This document shows positions 34,746-44,836 of a stretch of DNA of 64,000 nucleotides, one piece after another. How positions within the stretch are numbered: the first letter of the stretch is position 1; each line of letters opens with the position of its first letter. The stretch spans positions 140,927 through 204,926 of the forward strand of contig JACRPC010000021.1 in assembly GCA_016214125.1 (NCBI GenBank), given 5' to 3'. Below the pieces are notes generated by a model, which was given only the letters and a program-made list of their open reading frames with translations, made no database searches and was not told the DNA's origin. Both the position numbers and the translations under genes were made by a program. This stretch comes from Rhodospirillales bacterium (GTDB taxonomy: Bacteria; Pseudomonadota; Alphaproteobacteria; Rhodospirillales; WMHbin7).

Positions 34746-35984
34746 CTACTCCTCGCTCTCCTCGACCGCGCGCCGCCTGGGTATCGGCGCCGGGCGCTGG
34801 CTTTCCGCCAGCAGGGTCTGGATGGGGATGGCGTTGGCCTCGCCCCGCAAGCGCGGCACGCTCACCACCACCCGGCAGACATTGGCGGCGCGCTCCGGGG
34901 TCAGATCGATGTTGGTGATCGGCACGGCGTGCAGGCGCTGGCTGGCGAAAAGATCGAGCACCACCAGATCGTCGGGCTTCACCCGCCCCAGGGGCCCGGC
35001 GGCGGCCGCCCGCAGGATCTTGAACAGCAGGCGCAGATCGCCGCCCACCGGCGTGATCTTCTGCAAATCGGCGGTGGCGCCCAGGATCTCGTAGCTCTGC
35101 TCCAGCACCAGCCCCATCTTGCCGGCGCCCTCGCAATCGGGCTTGGGTGGAGGCGGAGCGGCGGCCTTGGTCGGACGGCTATCGGCTTCGCGCTGATAAA
35201 GCCGCCGCTCCTCGACCATGATGGTCTCGATGTTCTTAACGCCGCTCTCGCGGGCCGTGCTGGCCGAGCGGCAGAGCTTGGCGATCTGCTCGGGCGCTAG
35301 ATCGAGATTGGCGATCATCGCCACCGGATGCAGGTGACGCTGCCCCAGATAGTCGATGGAAATCATATCGTCCTGCTCGACCTTGGCCATCGGTCCCAGG
35401 GTGGCCGGCTTGATCACCCGGAAAATTAGGCGCAGATCGCGCTCGAGCGCGACCAGGCGGCGCAACTCCATCGTCGCGCCCAGCACCTCATAGGGCATGC
35501 CGGTCGCCAGACCGAGGGCACCGAAACTGACGCAGGCGGGGGGCGGCGGCGCCTCGGGTTTCTTGGGCATCAAGGCGGCGCGTTCCTCGGCCTTCTTGCG
35601 TGCCGCCTCGCGCTCTTCCGAAAGCTTCACCATCATCTGGCGCAGGCTGCGCTGGAACTGGTTGAGGCCGCACAGCCCATAGGCCTTGTCCGATTCGTGG
35701 CAGTCGTCGCCCGGCTTGGGCGGGGGCCCGCCGCCCTTGGCCAGCTTGCCGTCATCGTCCTTAGGGCCGATCAGTTGCGGCGGCATGAAGGGATCGCAGA
35801 AGAAGCGGATGACAAGCCCTTCCACCACCGCCACCACGGCGTCGTAATCACCGGTGGCGCAAAGCTGGAAGATCTGGCTGCGGTCGGCCTTGGCCTCGCG
35901 CAGCGGCTCTTCGTGCGACGCCGCCGGAACCCAGAGGGCCTGGGGCGGGGCCGGCGGCAGGTCAAGCGCAAGGAAGGGCAGCAT
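34746..35984 (-). CDS. Unrecognised protein with an internal duplication
   Basis: A 412-residue protein of unknown family. Residues 164-240 and 298-374 are clear repeats of one unit: both start Y-E-(V/I)-L-G-A-T, contain DLRL(I/L)F, G-P-(M/L)-(A/G)-(K/R)-V and DD, then Q-R-L/H-H, I-NxDL-(A/T)-PE, and end in a cysteine (C238, C370). A Pro/Lys-rich coiled-coil-like linker (110-150) precedes them. The N-terminal 60 residues are soluble; no clear signal peptide is seen, and the ATG at 35984 has only a poor ribosome site. It lies 33 bases after another unrecognised gene on the same strand. Confidence 0.6.
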   Translation of the reverse strand: MLPFLALDLPPAPPQALWVPAASHEEPLREAKADRSQIFQLCATGDYDAVVAVVEGLVIRFFCDPFMPPQLIGPKDDDGKLAKGGGPPPKPGDDCHESDKAYGLCGLNQFQRSLRQMMVKLSEEREAARKKAEERAALMPKKPEAPPPPACVSFGALGLATGMPYEVLGATMELRRLVALERDLRLIFRVIKPATLGPMAKVEQDDMISIDYLGQRHLHPVAMIANLDLAPEQIAKLCRSASTARESGVKNIETIMVEERRLYQREADSRPTKAAAPPPPKPDCEGAGKMGLVLEQSYEILGATADLQKITPVGGDLRLLFKILRAAAAGPLGRVKPDDLVVLDLFASQRLHAVPITNIDLTPERAANVCRVVVSVPRLRGEANAIPIQTLLAESQRPAPIPRRRAVEESEE

Positions 35985-36017
35985 GGAAAGCCACTCTGGC
36001 TCCCGGCCGCGCCGCGG

Positions 36018-37754
36018 TCAACGGCCGAGATGCTGGGCCGAGAACCCGGCCTTGGTGAGCAAGGTGTGAAAGTGGCGAAGCGCCGTCTCCGCCTCGCGGG
36101 GGTCGCTGACCGCCGCGGCGTATTTGGCGACGAAGTCGGGCTGGCGCAACAGAGCCTGAGTGCGCTCGCGGGCGATCGCCAGCGCCTTGCCGTCGATCAA
36201 GAGGCCCGAGGCGCAGAACTGCACCAGTCGATCGGCGCGCACCTTAAGCGAATCGTCGGGATGGTCGAGCTTCTCGATGATGCCCTCGCGCTTGATGAAC
36301 TCGGCCAGCAGGGCGTCGAGCTTGTCGACCAGCCGGCGGCGCGGCGCTTCCGGCAGCGGCGCCGCCAGAAGAACGCGCTCGAGCGCCGTGACGTCGGTCA
36401 TCTTCTTCTTGGGGGTGTCGCGGAAATAGCAAAGCTCGTGGATTTCCTTGATCGGCAAAATCACGTTGCCCAACCGCTCGGCCACAAGGTCGCCATGCTT
36501 GGCGCCGAAGCCGGTGCCGGCCAGGCCGGCCAGGAAGCGGATGCGCGCCTTGGCCTCGGCGAGCAGGCCGGCCAGACCGTTCAGGGTCTGATGCGGGTCG
36601 GCCGGCTGATCGGGAGGCGCGAAGACGCGGCCCGCCCGATCGAGGATCGCCTCCAGCATCTCCAGCCCTTCCGGCACGGTTCCCTGACCGTCATGCAACA
36701 GGGCGAAGAGCGCGGCGAAGGCGGCGCCCTCGCCATTGCCATTGCCCCCCAGACGCCGGCCGCTCTTCAACTCGCGGCGCACCCGCTCGAACAGCACCGA
36801 CCGGCACATCGGCACCCGGCCGGCGGCCAAGAGGGCGTCGATCTGGGCCAAGGGGCCGATCGGCGGGCGGGGCAGTTCGCGCATCTTGCCCGCCCCCAGC
36901 CGGGCGATGGTGCCCAGCGCGGCCCCCAGATCGGGCTGCGGCCCCAAAAGTTCGTGGAGCACCGAAGCGGCGTCGAGCACTTCGGCCAGGATCTCGTCCA
37001 GAATCGTCGCCCCTTCGGGCGGCAGATCGGGAGCGAACAGGGCAAGCAGGCGATCGAGCTTGGCCTCCCAACTGGTCGCCAGGCCAAGATAGGCGGCCAG
37101 CGCGCCGCGCACCAGGAAGGGGCGTTCCTCGGCGGCCGCCACCCGCGCGATCCCGACCATCAACCCGGCCAGATTCTCGCCGTCGAATTCGGGCAGACGG
37201 CCGTCATCGGCCAGCCGTTTTGCCCGCGCGCTCACCTGATCGGCCAAGCGGAACAGGTCTTCCTTGCGCAGCCGGGCGTCGGTGCCGGGCGGTGCCTCGG
37301 CCGATTGGGCCTGCAAGGTGGCCACCCGGTCGAGCGCGGCGGGCAGCAGCGTGTCGTGGGCCAAAAGCGGTTTCAAGGCGCGATGGCTGTGAAGAAGTTC
37401 GGTGGGGGTGAGGGTGACGCTGTCGAGGTAGGAACGCAGCAGGCGGCCCAACGTGCGCCGAGCGGGCAGGGCGTAGAGATCGTCAAGACCGGCGCACCAG
37501 GGTGCCTCGTCGATCGCCGCCACGTGCACCGGCTTGCCGGGATTGTCCTGCTTCTTGGCGAAGACTTCCTTCTCGGTCGATTGGCCGTCGGCGCGAAGCC
37601 AGGAGCGGATCACCCGCACCGCCTCGGCGTCGCGGCGCTGCTTCAAGCTTGCCTGGGCGTCGGCAATGGCGTCGGCCTGGCTGTCATGGACGCGGATCAC
37701 CGTCCACCGCTTGTCGGAATGGATCTGAACCTCGAAACTTTCCCGGCCGGCCAT
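36018..37754 (-). CDS. Unrecognised large soluble protein (578 aa)
   Basis: I do not recognise the family. The ATG at 37754 is chosen because the protein then starts MAGRESFEVQIHSDKRWTVI, a plausible folded start; upstream sequence in that frame is low-complexity and overlaps the intergenic region. The protein is mostly helical, Leu/Ala/Arg-rich, with no membrane segment, no signal peptide and no nucleotide-binding motif. Near residue 385 there is GGNGNGEGAAF. It is followed on the same strand by the duplicated-domain protein at 34746-35984; the two may act together. holC lies 64 bases upstream on the same strand. Confidence 0.6.
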   Translation of the reverse strand: MAGRESFEVQIHSDKRWTVIRVHDSQADAIADAQASLKQRRDAEAVRVIRSWLRADGQSTEKEVFAKKQDNPGKPVHVAAIDEAPWCAGLDDLYALPARRTLGRLLRSYLDSVTLTPTELLHSHRALKPLLAHDTLLPAALDRVATLQAQSAEAPPGTDARLRKEDLFRLADQVSARAKRLADDGRLPEFDGENLAGLMVGIARVAAAEERPFLVRGALAAYLGLATSWEAKLDRLLALFAPDLPPEGATILDEILAEVLDAASVLHELLGPQPDLGAALGTIARLGAGKMRELPRPPIGPLAQIDALLAAGRVPMCRSVLFERVRRELKSGRRLGGNGNGEGAAFAALFALLHDGQGTVPEGLEMLEAILDRAGRVFAPPDQPADPHQTLNGLAGLLAEAKARIRFLAGLAGTGFGAKHGDLVAERLGNVILPIKEIHELCYFRDTPKKKMTDVTALERVLLAAPLPEAPRRRLVDKLDALLAEFIKREGIIEKLDHPDDSLKVRADRLVQFCASGLLIDGKALAIARERTQALLRQPDFVAKYAAAVSDPREAETALRHFHTLLTKAGFSAQHLGR

Positions 37755-37818
37755 GCGCGCGATCCTCGAACCAGGAACCGATCCTAGCGCCGCCGGGCGA
37801 CCGGGTCGAATCGTTCGA

Positions 37819-38274
37819 TCACTTTTTTTCCGACCAGCCGCCGCTTTCGGTCTGCTGCCAATAGGTGAGCGCGTGACCAGCTTCCTTGGCCTTGCTCCAG
37901 CGGGCGCGCGCCGCCGCCACCGCCGACTCGTCGCGGCCGTCGAACAGATCGAGGCAACGGACGTAGTCGCCCAGCCGGGCGCTTTCGGCGCCATCGACCA
38001 GCACCAGGCATTCGGCCCGGTTCCGGTTCTCGTCCTGGTCGCTGATCCAGATCGGGTGCAGGGGCGCATCCTCAAGGCCGTCCTTGGCGGTGCCGTGGAC
38101 CAGCCAGGAATCGGGATCGTAGGTCCAAAGCAGCGAATCGAGCGCCGCGCTACGCTCGGGCGAGCCGGTCAGCACCAGAACCTGCAAGCCGGCGGCGCGG
38201 GCCTTTTCCAGAAGCTTGGGCAACGCCGCCTCGAGCGGCGTGCGGGTCAGGTGGTAGAACCCGACCGCGGTCAT
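37819..38274 (-). CDS. holC: DNA polymerase III subunit chi
   Basis: A 151-residue subunit linking the clamp loader to single-strand-binding protein. VGFYHLTRTPLEAALPKLLEKA at the N-terminus, LDSLLWTYDPDSWLVHG, and PLHPIWISDQDENRN near 72-90 match HolC. The ATG overlaps the pepA stop by four bases, the usual pepA-holC arrangement. The C-terminal part is longer than E. coli HolC but normal for Alphaproteobacteria. Confidence 0.88.
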   Translation of the reverse strand: MTAVGFYHLTRTPLEAALPKLLEKARAAGLQVLVLTGSPERSAALDSLLWTYDPDSWLVHGTAKDGLEDAPLHPIWISDQDENRNRAECLVLVDGAESARLGDYVRCLDLFDGRDESAVAAARARWSKAKEAGHALTYWQQTESGGWSEKK

Positions 38275-39770
38275 TTGCCCTCGTAATGGGTGGCCAGGAA
38301 ATCCTCAAGCAGGCGGACGCCGAAGGCGGTGGCCCCTTTGGGCACCAGGGCGGTGTCGGCCTTCGACCAGGTGACGCCGGCGATGTCGAGATGGGCCCAA
38401 GGCACACCCGGACCGATGAAGCGGCCGAGGAACTGGGCGGCGGTGATCGAGCCGGCCCGCCCGTCGCCCACATTCTTCATGTCGGCGATGTCCGATTTGA
38501 TCAGCTTGTCGTAGGCCTCGCCCATCGGCATCCGCCACAGAAGCTCGCCCACCCGCTTGCCGGCGCCGGTGAGCCTGTCGGCCAGCGAATCGTCGTTGGC
38601 GAACAGGCCGGCATGCTCGGCGCCCAGGGCGATCATGATGGCGCCGGTGAGCGTCGCCAGATCGATGACCGCCGCCGGCTTGAAGCGGCTTTGCGCGTAC
38701 CAAAGGGCGTCGGCCAGCACCAGCCGGCCCTCGGCGTCGGTGTTGATGACCTCGATGGTTTTCCCCGAGGCCGAGCGCACCACGTCGCCCGGGCGCTGGG
38801 CGGTGCCCGAGGGCATGTTCTCGACCAGCCCGATGACCCCCACCACATTGACCTTGGCCTTGCGCCCGGCCAGGGCGCGCATCAAGCCGATAACCACCCC
38901 GGCGCCACCCATGTCCCACTTCATGTCTTCCATGTTGGCCGAGGGCTTGATGCTGATGCCGCCCGAATCGAAGGTGACGCCCTTGCCGACCACCGTCACT
39001 GGCTTGGCGTTCTTGGCCTTGGCGCCCAGCCAGCGCATCACCACCAATTGCGATTCCCGCGCGCTGCCCTGGCCGACACCCAACAGGGCGTTCATGCCCA
39101 GCCTGGCCATCGCCTTTTCGCCCAGCACCTGCACCTTGACGCCCAGGCGGGTGAGCTGGCGGGCCCGAGTGGCCAGCGATTCCGGATAGATGACGTTGGC
39201 GGGCTCGCTCGCCAACTCGCGGGTGAGCAGCACGCCCTCGGCAACCGCCCCGAGCGGCTGGAAGGCCTTGCGCGCCGGGCCCGGCTGGGCGGTGAGGATC
39301 GCCACCTCTTTGACGGCCGGCTTGTCCTCTTTCTTCTCGGTGGTGCGGTATTTGTCGAAGCGCCAGGCGCGCAGGCGCACGCCCAGGGCGGCGCGGGCCG
39401 CCGCCGGTCCGGGCTTGAGCGGCGCGCCCGGCATGGTGTCGACGGCGATGGCGCCGTCCTTTTCCCCCGAGGCCTGGATTTCCGCCACCGCCCGGCCGCC
39501 GTAAGTCTCGTAGCGGGCGCCGTCCAGCTCGGCCGCCTTGCCCAGCCCCAGGGCGATCAGCCGGCCCACGCCCAGCCCGGCCGGCGCCATCACGGTGAGC
39601 GTCTGGTCCTTCTTGCCCTCGAAGCGGGAATGCTTCATGGCGCGGACCAGCGCGCCGCCCGATTTGGCGTCGGCCTGACGGGCGGCGGCGGTGAGCGTGC
39701 GGCCTTCGAGAACCCCCACCACCAGAACGCCCGCTTTCGGCAGGCCGGGCTTGGCGAAACGGACTTTCAT
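38271..39770 (-). CDS. pepA: Leucyl aminopeptidase
   Basis: A 499-residue M17 metallopeptidase removing N-terminal residues from peptides; in some bacteria it also binds DNA. The metal-binding segments VGKGVTFDSGGISIKP and DMGGAGVV are present, and the catalytic NTDAEGRLVLADAL follows. The N-terminal domain is of normal length. holC follows with a 4-base overlap. The ATG at 39770 is preceded by GGGAGGTTCC on the minus strand, a good site. Confidence 0.93.
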   Translation of the reverse strand: MKVRFAKPGLPKAGVLVVGVLEGRTLTAAARQADAKSGGALVRAMKHSRFEGKKDQTLTVMAPAGLGVGRLIALGLGKAAELDGARYETYGGRAVAEIQASGEKDGAIAVDTMPGAPLKPGPAAARAALGVRLRAWRFDKYRTTEKKEDKPAVKEVAILTAQPGPARKAFQPLGAVAEGVLLTRELASEPANVIYPESLATRARQLTRLGVKVQVLGEKAMARLGMNALLGVGQGSARESQLVVMRWLGAKAKNAKPVTVVGKGVTFDSGGISIKPSANMEDMKWDMGGAGVVIGLMRALAGRKAKVNVVGVIGLVENMPSGTAQRPGDVVRSASGKTIEVINTDAEGRLVLADALWYAQSRFKPAAVIDLATLTGAIMIALGAEHAGLFANDDSLADRLTGAGKRVGELLWRMPMGEAYDKLIKSDIADMKNVGDGRAGSITAAQFLGRFIGPGVPWAHLDIAGVTWSKADTALVPKGATAFGVRLLEDFLATHYEGK

Positions 39771-39793
39771 GGAACCTCCCAGTTCGAGGCGAT

Positions 39794-40795
39794 TTAGCGA
39801 TCAACCTTAGGGATGTCGGCCTCGGCGTCAAGTTCGATGGCTTCGATCTCGCGGGCGGCGTCGGGATGGGCGCGCCGCTCGCCGGAGAGCAGCCAGATCA
39901 AACCGCCGGGCAGGCAGACGGCGACGTTCAAGAGCCCCAGAAGGATCGACAGCACCAGGGCCGAATCGGCCGCCACGCCGACGAAGCCGAAGGCGGTGAC
40001 CATGGCGGTCTCCCGCACCCCCCAGCCGGCGATCGAGATCGGCAAGGTGGTGATCAGGATCACCGGCGGCACCAGCACCAGGCAGTCGACGAGGCCGACC
40101 TCGATGTCCAGTCCTACCGCCAACACATAGGTAGCGATCGACAGATTGACATGGCCGAGGATCGCCAGCAGCAGCGCCCGAAGCGCGTGCAGCGGCTTGA
40201 GGAACAGCAGGCGGGTGTCGGCGGCCAGCTTGGCTAGGCCGCGCACGATCTTGAGGTGGCGCACGCGGGCGGGCGCCCGATCCATCAGCATCAGGACAAC
40301 GATGCCGACCACGCCGCCCAGGGTGAGAAGCGGAAAGACCATCCGGGTGGCGGGATCGCTGATCCGCGAATAAAGAAGGGGCTGGGTGAGCGCCACCAAC
40401 AGTACCAGGCCGAAGACGGTGACCAGACGCTCCAGCATGACGCCGTTGATCGCCCCGGCCATCGACAGGCCGGCGCGCCTGGCCAGCCACATGCGCACCG
40501 CGTCGCCGCCCACCGACGAGGGCAGCACCTGGTTGAAAAAGCCGGCAATATAAAAAATTTCCAGGGTACGGCGGAACGGAAGAAGGGCGGCGATCGAATC
40601 GAGCACCGCCAGCCAGCGCACCGAACCCAGCACGATCTGCAAAAGCATCAGCCCCGCCGCCAGCGCCAGGGGGACGGGCGCCACGCCCAGCACCCGCTCC
40701 CAGGCGGCGGCCAGATCGATCTTGCTAAGGAGATACCAGATGAGCAGGCCCGAAAGCGCGAATTTGAGCGCGAAAGCCAGCCATTTCTTTGACAT
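39794..40795 (-). CDS. Lysylphosphatidylglycerol synthase-type transmembrane protein (UPF0104)
   Basis: A 333-residue multi-pass inner-membrane protein of the LPG_synthase_TM/UPF0104 family. It has about eight membrane segments, with VLPSSVGGDAVRMWLARRAG near 85 and ISIAGWGVRETAMVTAFGFVG near 270, both family signatures. Members lacking the soluble synthetase domain, as here, have been linked to hopanoid or phospholipid flipping or transport; the role here is unknown. The ATG at 40795 was chosen because upstream codons in frame run into low-complexity sequence. It is divergent from folD. Confidence 0.75.
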   Translation of the reverse strand: MSKKWLAFALKFALSGLLIWYLLSKIDLAAAWERVLGVAPVPLALAAGLMLLQIVLGSVRWLAVLDSIAALLPFRRTLEIFYIAGFFNQVLPSSVGGDAVRMWLARRAGLSMAGAINGVMLERLVTVFGLVLLVALTQPLLYSRISDPATRMVFPLLTLGGVVGIVVLMLMDRAPARVRHLKIVRGLAKLAADTRLLFLKPLHALRALLLAILGHVNLSIATYVLAVGLDIEVGLVDCLVLVPPVILITTLPISIAGWGVRETAMVTAFGFVGVAADSALVLSILLGLLNVAVCLPGGLIWLLSGERRAHPDAAREIEAIELDAEADIPKVDR

Positions 40796-40932
40796 CGCGA
40801 AAGATCCGTTGGGGCGACGGGGCTGGTTTACGCCCCCCGGGCGCGGAATGCAACGGGAAGCTCTTGCCTCTGGCATTCCGGCGCCGTTTTGGCTAGGGTG
40901 CCGCCCTTCGATTTTACCCGCGAGGATTCGCC

Positions 40933-41808
<876 letters not shown>

Positions 41809-41934
41809 GAGCGGGGGCGATTCGGGTCCGGGTAATCGGATTACGCCCTCGCGTTCGCGGAATCGGCTCCGTTTATCGATCCCCTGCTTTTCGGCATTCC
41901 ATGTTCACGATGGCCGCGGGGATCGTTTCCGAAA

Positions 41935-42669
41935 TTACGGATTGGCCCAGCGCGTGGTGATTTCGGTCCAGGTGCCGTCGGCACGGATCGCCTGAATGCC
42001 CTTGTTCAAGCGGAGCAGCGTTTCGGCTCGCTGGCCTTTCGGCACGCCGACCGCCAGCGACACTTCCTGAAACAGGCGATCGGGCAAAGTGAATTGGCCG
42101 GCATAGTTCCGATTGGCCAAGATCATGCCGGTCTGATAGTTCAGGGCCGCGGCGGCGGCCGTTCCGTTGGCCAGCGCGGCCAGACTTTCCTCGTAATCGG
42201 TGGTGACCCGCAGATTGACCTCGGGGGCCGTTTTCCGAATGAAGGCGGCCAACGGCCCGGCGTTTGGCGTGACGACGATCGTTCCGGCCAGCGCCGCCAA
42301 CCCCGCCGGTGTCGGCAAGGGCTTGCGCACGAACAGCGCGCCGCCGGTCGCCAGAACCGGATCGCTGAAATCGAGGGTTTGCCGTCGTTCCGGGGTTATC
42401 CCCAAGAATTGCCCGTCGGCGCCACCATCCTTCACGGTTTGATTCATCTGTTCGATCGGTGTGGGGACGAAGACCAGGTCGAGGCCGGTGCGCCCCGCGG
42501 CCGCCCGCAGGAGATCGACGCCAAGACCGACCGATTTGCCATCCCGCGCCTCGGCAAAGGGCGGAAAGGGCTGGATATGGGCGATCCGCAAGGTCTCAGC
42601 CATGGAAGGGAACGACCAAAGGCCGGCCATCATCGCCGCAAGGGCTCGCCACGGGTGCAAGGAAGCCAT
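41935..42669 (-). CDS. Periplasmic amino-acid-type solute-binding protein (SBP_bac_3)
   Basis: A 244-residue exported protein with a signal peptide (cleaved after PSMA, about residue 25) and the bacterial solute-binding type 3 fold: LRIAHIQPFPPFAE near the N-terminus, GLGVDLLRAAAGRTGLDLVFV, then the DFSDPVLATGGALFVRK hinge. The start at 42669 is chosen because GAGAGG lies eight bases upstream; a TTG two codons earlier is unlikely. No permease or ATPase gene is adjacent, so it may serve a distant ABC transporter or a sensor. Confidence 0.75.
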   Translation of the reverse strand: MASLHPWRALAAMMAGLWSFPSMAETLRIAHIQPFPPFAEARDGKSVGLGVDLLRAAAGRTGLDLVFVPTPIEQMNQTVKDGGADGQFLGITPERRQTLDFSDPVLATGGALFVRKPLPTPAGLAALAGTIVVTPNAGPLAAFIRKTAPEVNLRVTTDYEESLAALANGTAAAAALNYQTGMILANRNYAGQFTLPDRLFQEVSLAVGVPKGQRAETLLRLNKGIQAIRADGTWTEITTRWANP

Positions 42670-42842
42670 CGTCAAGACCTCTCATTCCGGTTCACGCGCC
42701 CTCCGTCATCCGTGCGATCCGATCGCTTGCCAACCGCCTTGCCAGAAGGGAGGGCGCCTTGGCGCGCCCGGCGCTCGAACCGCTTCGGATCATAACCGCA
42801 AGTGTTGCCGAAAAAAACAGCGATGATGCTCCAGGCGCACAT

Positions 42843-42882
42843 TTATTTCGGTGATTTTTTTTATTTCGGTGTTATTTCGGTG
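42843..42882 (+). repeat. Three copies of TTATTTCGGTG
   Basis: TTATTTCGGTG occurs at 42843-42853, 42861-42871 and 42872-42882; the last two are directly abutting. They lead straight into copy B of the composite repeat and are not found at copies A or C. Confidence 0.6.
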
Positions 42883-43196
42883 ACACAATACAAATTTACA
42901 ATAAAATACCAAATAAATCAACGATTTAAAAGCAATGTCAAACCGCCAAGACCGCCAAGCGTTTATCCGTGTCCATCCGTGTCGATCCGTGTCGATCCGT
43001 GTCCCTATCGAACGGGCCGCCTTGATTATTGATCGTGGCCGGTCTCGTTCCGGCCATCCGCGCCCAATTGGAATGACCAACAAGGAAGGCGTGGATGCCC
43101 GGCTCGAAGGCCGGGCATGACGAAAAAGAGATGGAGCGCCAAGACCGCCAAAACCCCGAAGCGCCCATCCGCGTTGATCCGTATTGACTCGTGCCC
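42879..43196. repeat. Composite dispersed repeat, copy B
   Basis: Same module order as copy A. GGTGACACAATAC (42879-42891) and an AT-rich stretch with AAATAAATCAACG, then two abutting ACCGCCAAG units (42942-42959), then four perfect or near-perfect tandem 10-base units ATCCGTGTCG/C (42965-43004). After the palindromic repeat at 43095 a second, decayed set follows: GCGCCAAGACCGCC and three degenerate 10-base units (43167-43196). Confidence 0.7.
43095..43118. repeat. Palindromic REP-like element
   Basis: ATGCCCGGC (43095-43103) and GCCGGGCAT (43110-43118) are perfect arms around a 6-base loop. Sequences of this kind (CCCGGC...GCCGGGCATGACG) are common intergenic elements in Alphaproteobacteria. 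It interrupts the two halves of composite repeat copy B. Confidence 0.55.
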
Positions 43197-43366
43197 TGAG
43201 CCTAGGCCGTGTATAGTGCGTATGAAAATGCGAGGCCGGTGATGAGCCTCTCCTTTCTTTCCGGCGTACCCCAGAAGGTTTATTGCCGCCCGCCCGCCCG
43301 GTCCGATCGGGCCCGGGCCGCCATTGCCATTCTGACCCCGCCACACGAAACCACGCGAGGACGGGC

Positions 43367-44836
43367 ATGAAGGTTCTTCTGGTCTACCCCGAAAATCCCG
43401 AGACCTTCTGGAGTTTCAAGCACGTCTTGAAATTCGTGTCCAAGAAGGCGGCCTTTCCGCCCTTGGGTCTGCTCACCGTGGCGGCGATGCTGCCGGCCGA
43501 CTGGTCGCTTACCCTGGTCGATCTCAACGTCTCCGCGCTTGACGATCGCCAGGTGATCGAGGCCGACTATGTCTTCCTGAGCGGCATGATCGTGCATCGC
43601 CAATCGGCGCACGCCATCGCGGCGCGCTGCCAGGCTCTGGGCAAGACGGTGATCGCCGGCGGTCCGCTGTTCACCACCGGCCATCAGGATTTCCCCGAAA
43701 TCCGCCATTTCGTTCTGGGCGAAGCCGAGGATCTGATGGACGCGCTGGTGGCCGATATGGAGCGGGGCACCCTCAAACCCACCTATCGCGCCACGGCGTG
43801 GCCCGAACTCGGCCGCACCCCCATTCCGCGCTGGGACCTCATCCGCCTTGCCGATTACGTCACCATGCCGGTGCAGTTCTCCCGGGGCTGCCCGTTCGTC
43901 TGCGAGTTCTGCGACATCGTGGTGATGAACGGCCATGTGCCGCGCACCAAAAGCCCAAACCAGGTGATCGGCGAACTCGAGGCGCTGCGCCAGGCCGGCT
44001 GGCGGGACATGGTCTTTCTGGTCGACGACAATTTCATCGGCAACCGCAAACGCACCCAGGAACTGCTGGAGGCGCTGGTCGTTTGGCGCCGCCGCATCGG
44101 GCCGGCGATGGGCTTCTTCACCGAGGCCTCGGTCAATCTGGCCAAGAGCACCGAGCTGTGCGGCCTGATGGTCGAGGCCGGCTTCAAGAAGGTCTTTCTC
44201 GGCATCGAAACCCCCTCGGCCAGCAGCATTGCCGAATGCGGCAAGACCCAGAACCAGTGCGACCTGGCCGAGGCGGTCTTGAAGCTTCAGCGCGCCGGGC
44301 TCGAGGTGATGGGCGGCTTCATTATCGGCTTTGATTCCGACCCGCCCGACATCTTCGCCCGCCAATTCGATTTCATCCAGAAGAACGGCGTCGTCAACGC
44401 CATGGTGGGCCTGCTCACCGCCTTGCCCCAGACCGCGCTTTACCGCCGCCTGGTCGAGGAAGGCCGGATGCTGGCCGAGACCTGCGGCAACAACACCGAC
44501 GCCGCCATCAATTTCATCACCCGGCTCGACCGCGACTTCATCCTTAGCGGCTATCGCGACCTGATGCGCAAGCTCTACGCGCCCCGCCATTACTACCGGC
44601 GCATCCGCACCTTCCTGCGCGCCTTCGAGCCCAAGGGGCCCGACCTGCGCCTGTCGGGGCCGGATGTGCGGGCCTTTCTCAAATCGCTCTGGCTGTTGGG
44701 CGTCTGGCACCGGGGCCGGGTCGGCTATTGGTGCCTCTTGTGGTGGACGCTCGCAACGCGGCCGCGCAAGCTGCGCGTCGCCATCGAGCTGTCGATCCTC
44801 GGCCACCATTTCCGCCGGATCGCCAACGCGCTTTGA
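43367..44836 (+). CDS. B12-binding radical SAM enzyme (DUF4070, HpnP-like)
   Basis: A 489-residue enzyme. Residues 1-140 form a cobalamin-binding domain (MKVLLVYPENPETFWSFKHV, VIAGGPLFTTG). The radical SAM cluster motif is CPFVCEFC (Cys175, Cys179, Cys182). The C-terminal region carries the DUF4070-type HYYRRIRTFLRAF segment. The start and domain order strongly resemble HpnP, which methylates hopanoids at C-2, but DUF4070 proteins also include other methylases; no hopanoid genes are in the window. GCGAGGACGGGC precedes the ATG at 43367. The gene lies between copies B and C of the dispersed repeat. Confidence 0.8.
   Translation: MKVLLVYPENPETFWSFKHVLKFVSKKAAFPPLGLLTVAAMLPADWSLTLVDLNVSALDDRQVIEADYVFLSGMIVHRQSAHAIAARCQALGKTVIAGGPLFTTGHQDFPEIRHFVLGEAEDLMDALVADMERGTLKPTYRATAWPELGRTPIPRWDLIRLADYVTMPVQFSRGCPFVCEFCDIVVMNGHVPRTKSPNQVIGELEALRQAGWRDMVFLVDDNFIGNRKRTQELLEALVVWRRRIGPAMGFFTEASVNLAKSTELCGLMVEAGFKKVFLGIETPSASSIAECGKTQNQCDLAEAVLKLQRAGLEVMGGFIIGFDSDPPDIFARQFDFIQKNGVVNAMVGLLTALPQTALYRRLVEEGRMLAETCGNNTDAAINFITRLDRDFILSGYRDLMRKLYAPRHYYRRIRTFLRAFEPKGPDLRLSGPDVRAFLKSLWLLGVWHRGRVGYWCLLWWTLATRPRKLRVAIELSILGHHFRRIANAL

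Larger units (their letters stand above)
42670..43366. other. 697-base gene-free stretch rich in repeats
   Basis: Lies between the solute-binding protein and the radical SAM gene. It contains three copies of an 11-mer (42843-42882), composite repeat copy B (42879-43196), and a perfect palindromic repeat at 43095-43118, each listed separately. No reading frame here has a convincing start or codon pattern. Confidence 0.6.

Noticed and set aside
42965..43004. CRISPR-like array from the ATCCGTGTCG units
   Set aside because: Units are 10 bases and directly abutting with no spacers, and no cas gene is near.
43367..44836. Firm call as hopanoid C-2 methylase HpnP
   Set aside because: DUF4070 radical SAM proteins include other functions and no hopanoid genes are visible in this window.
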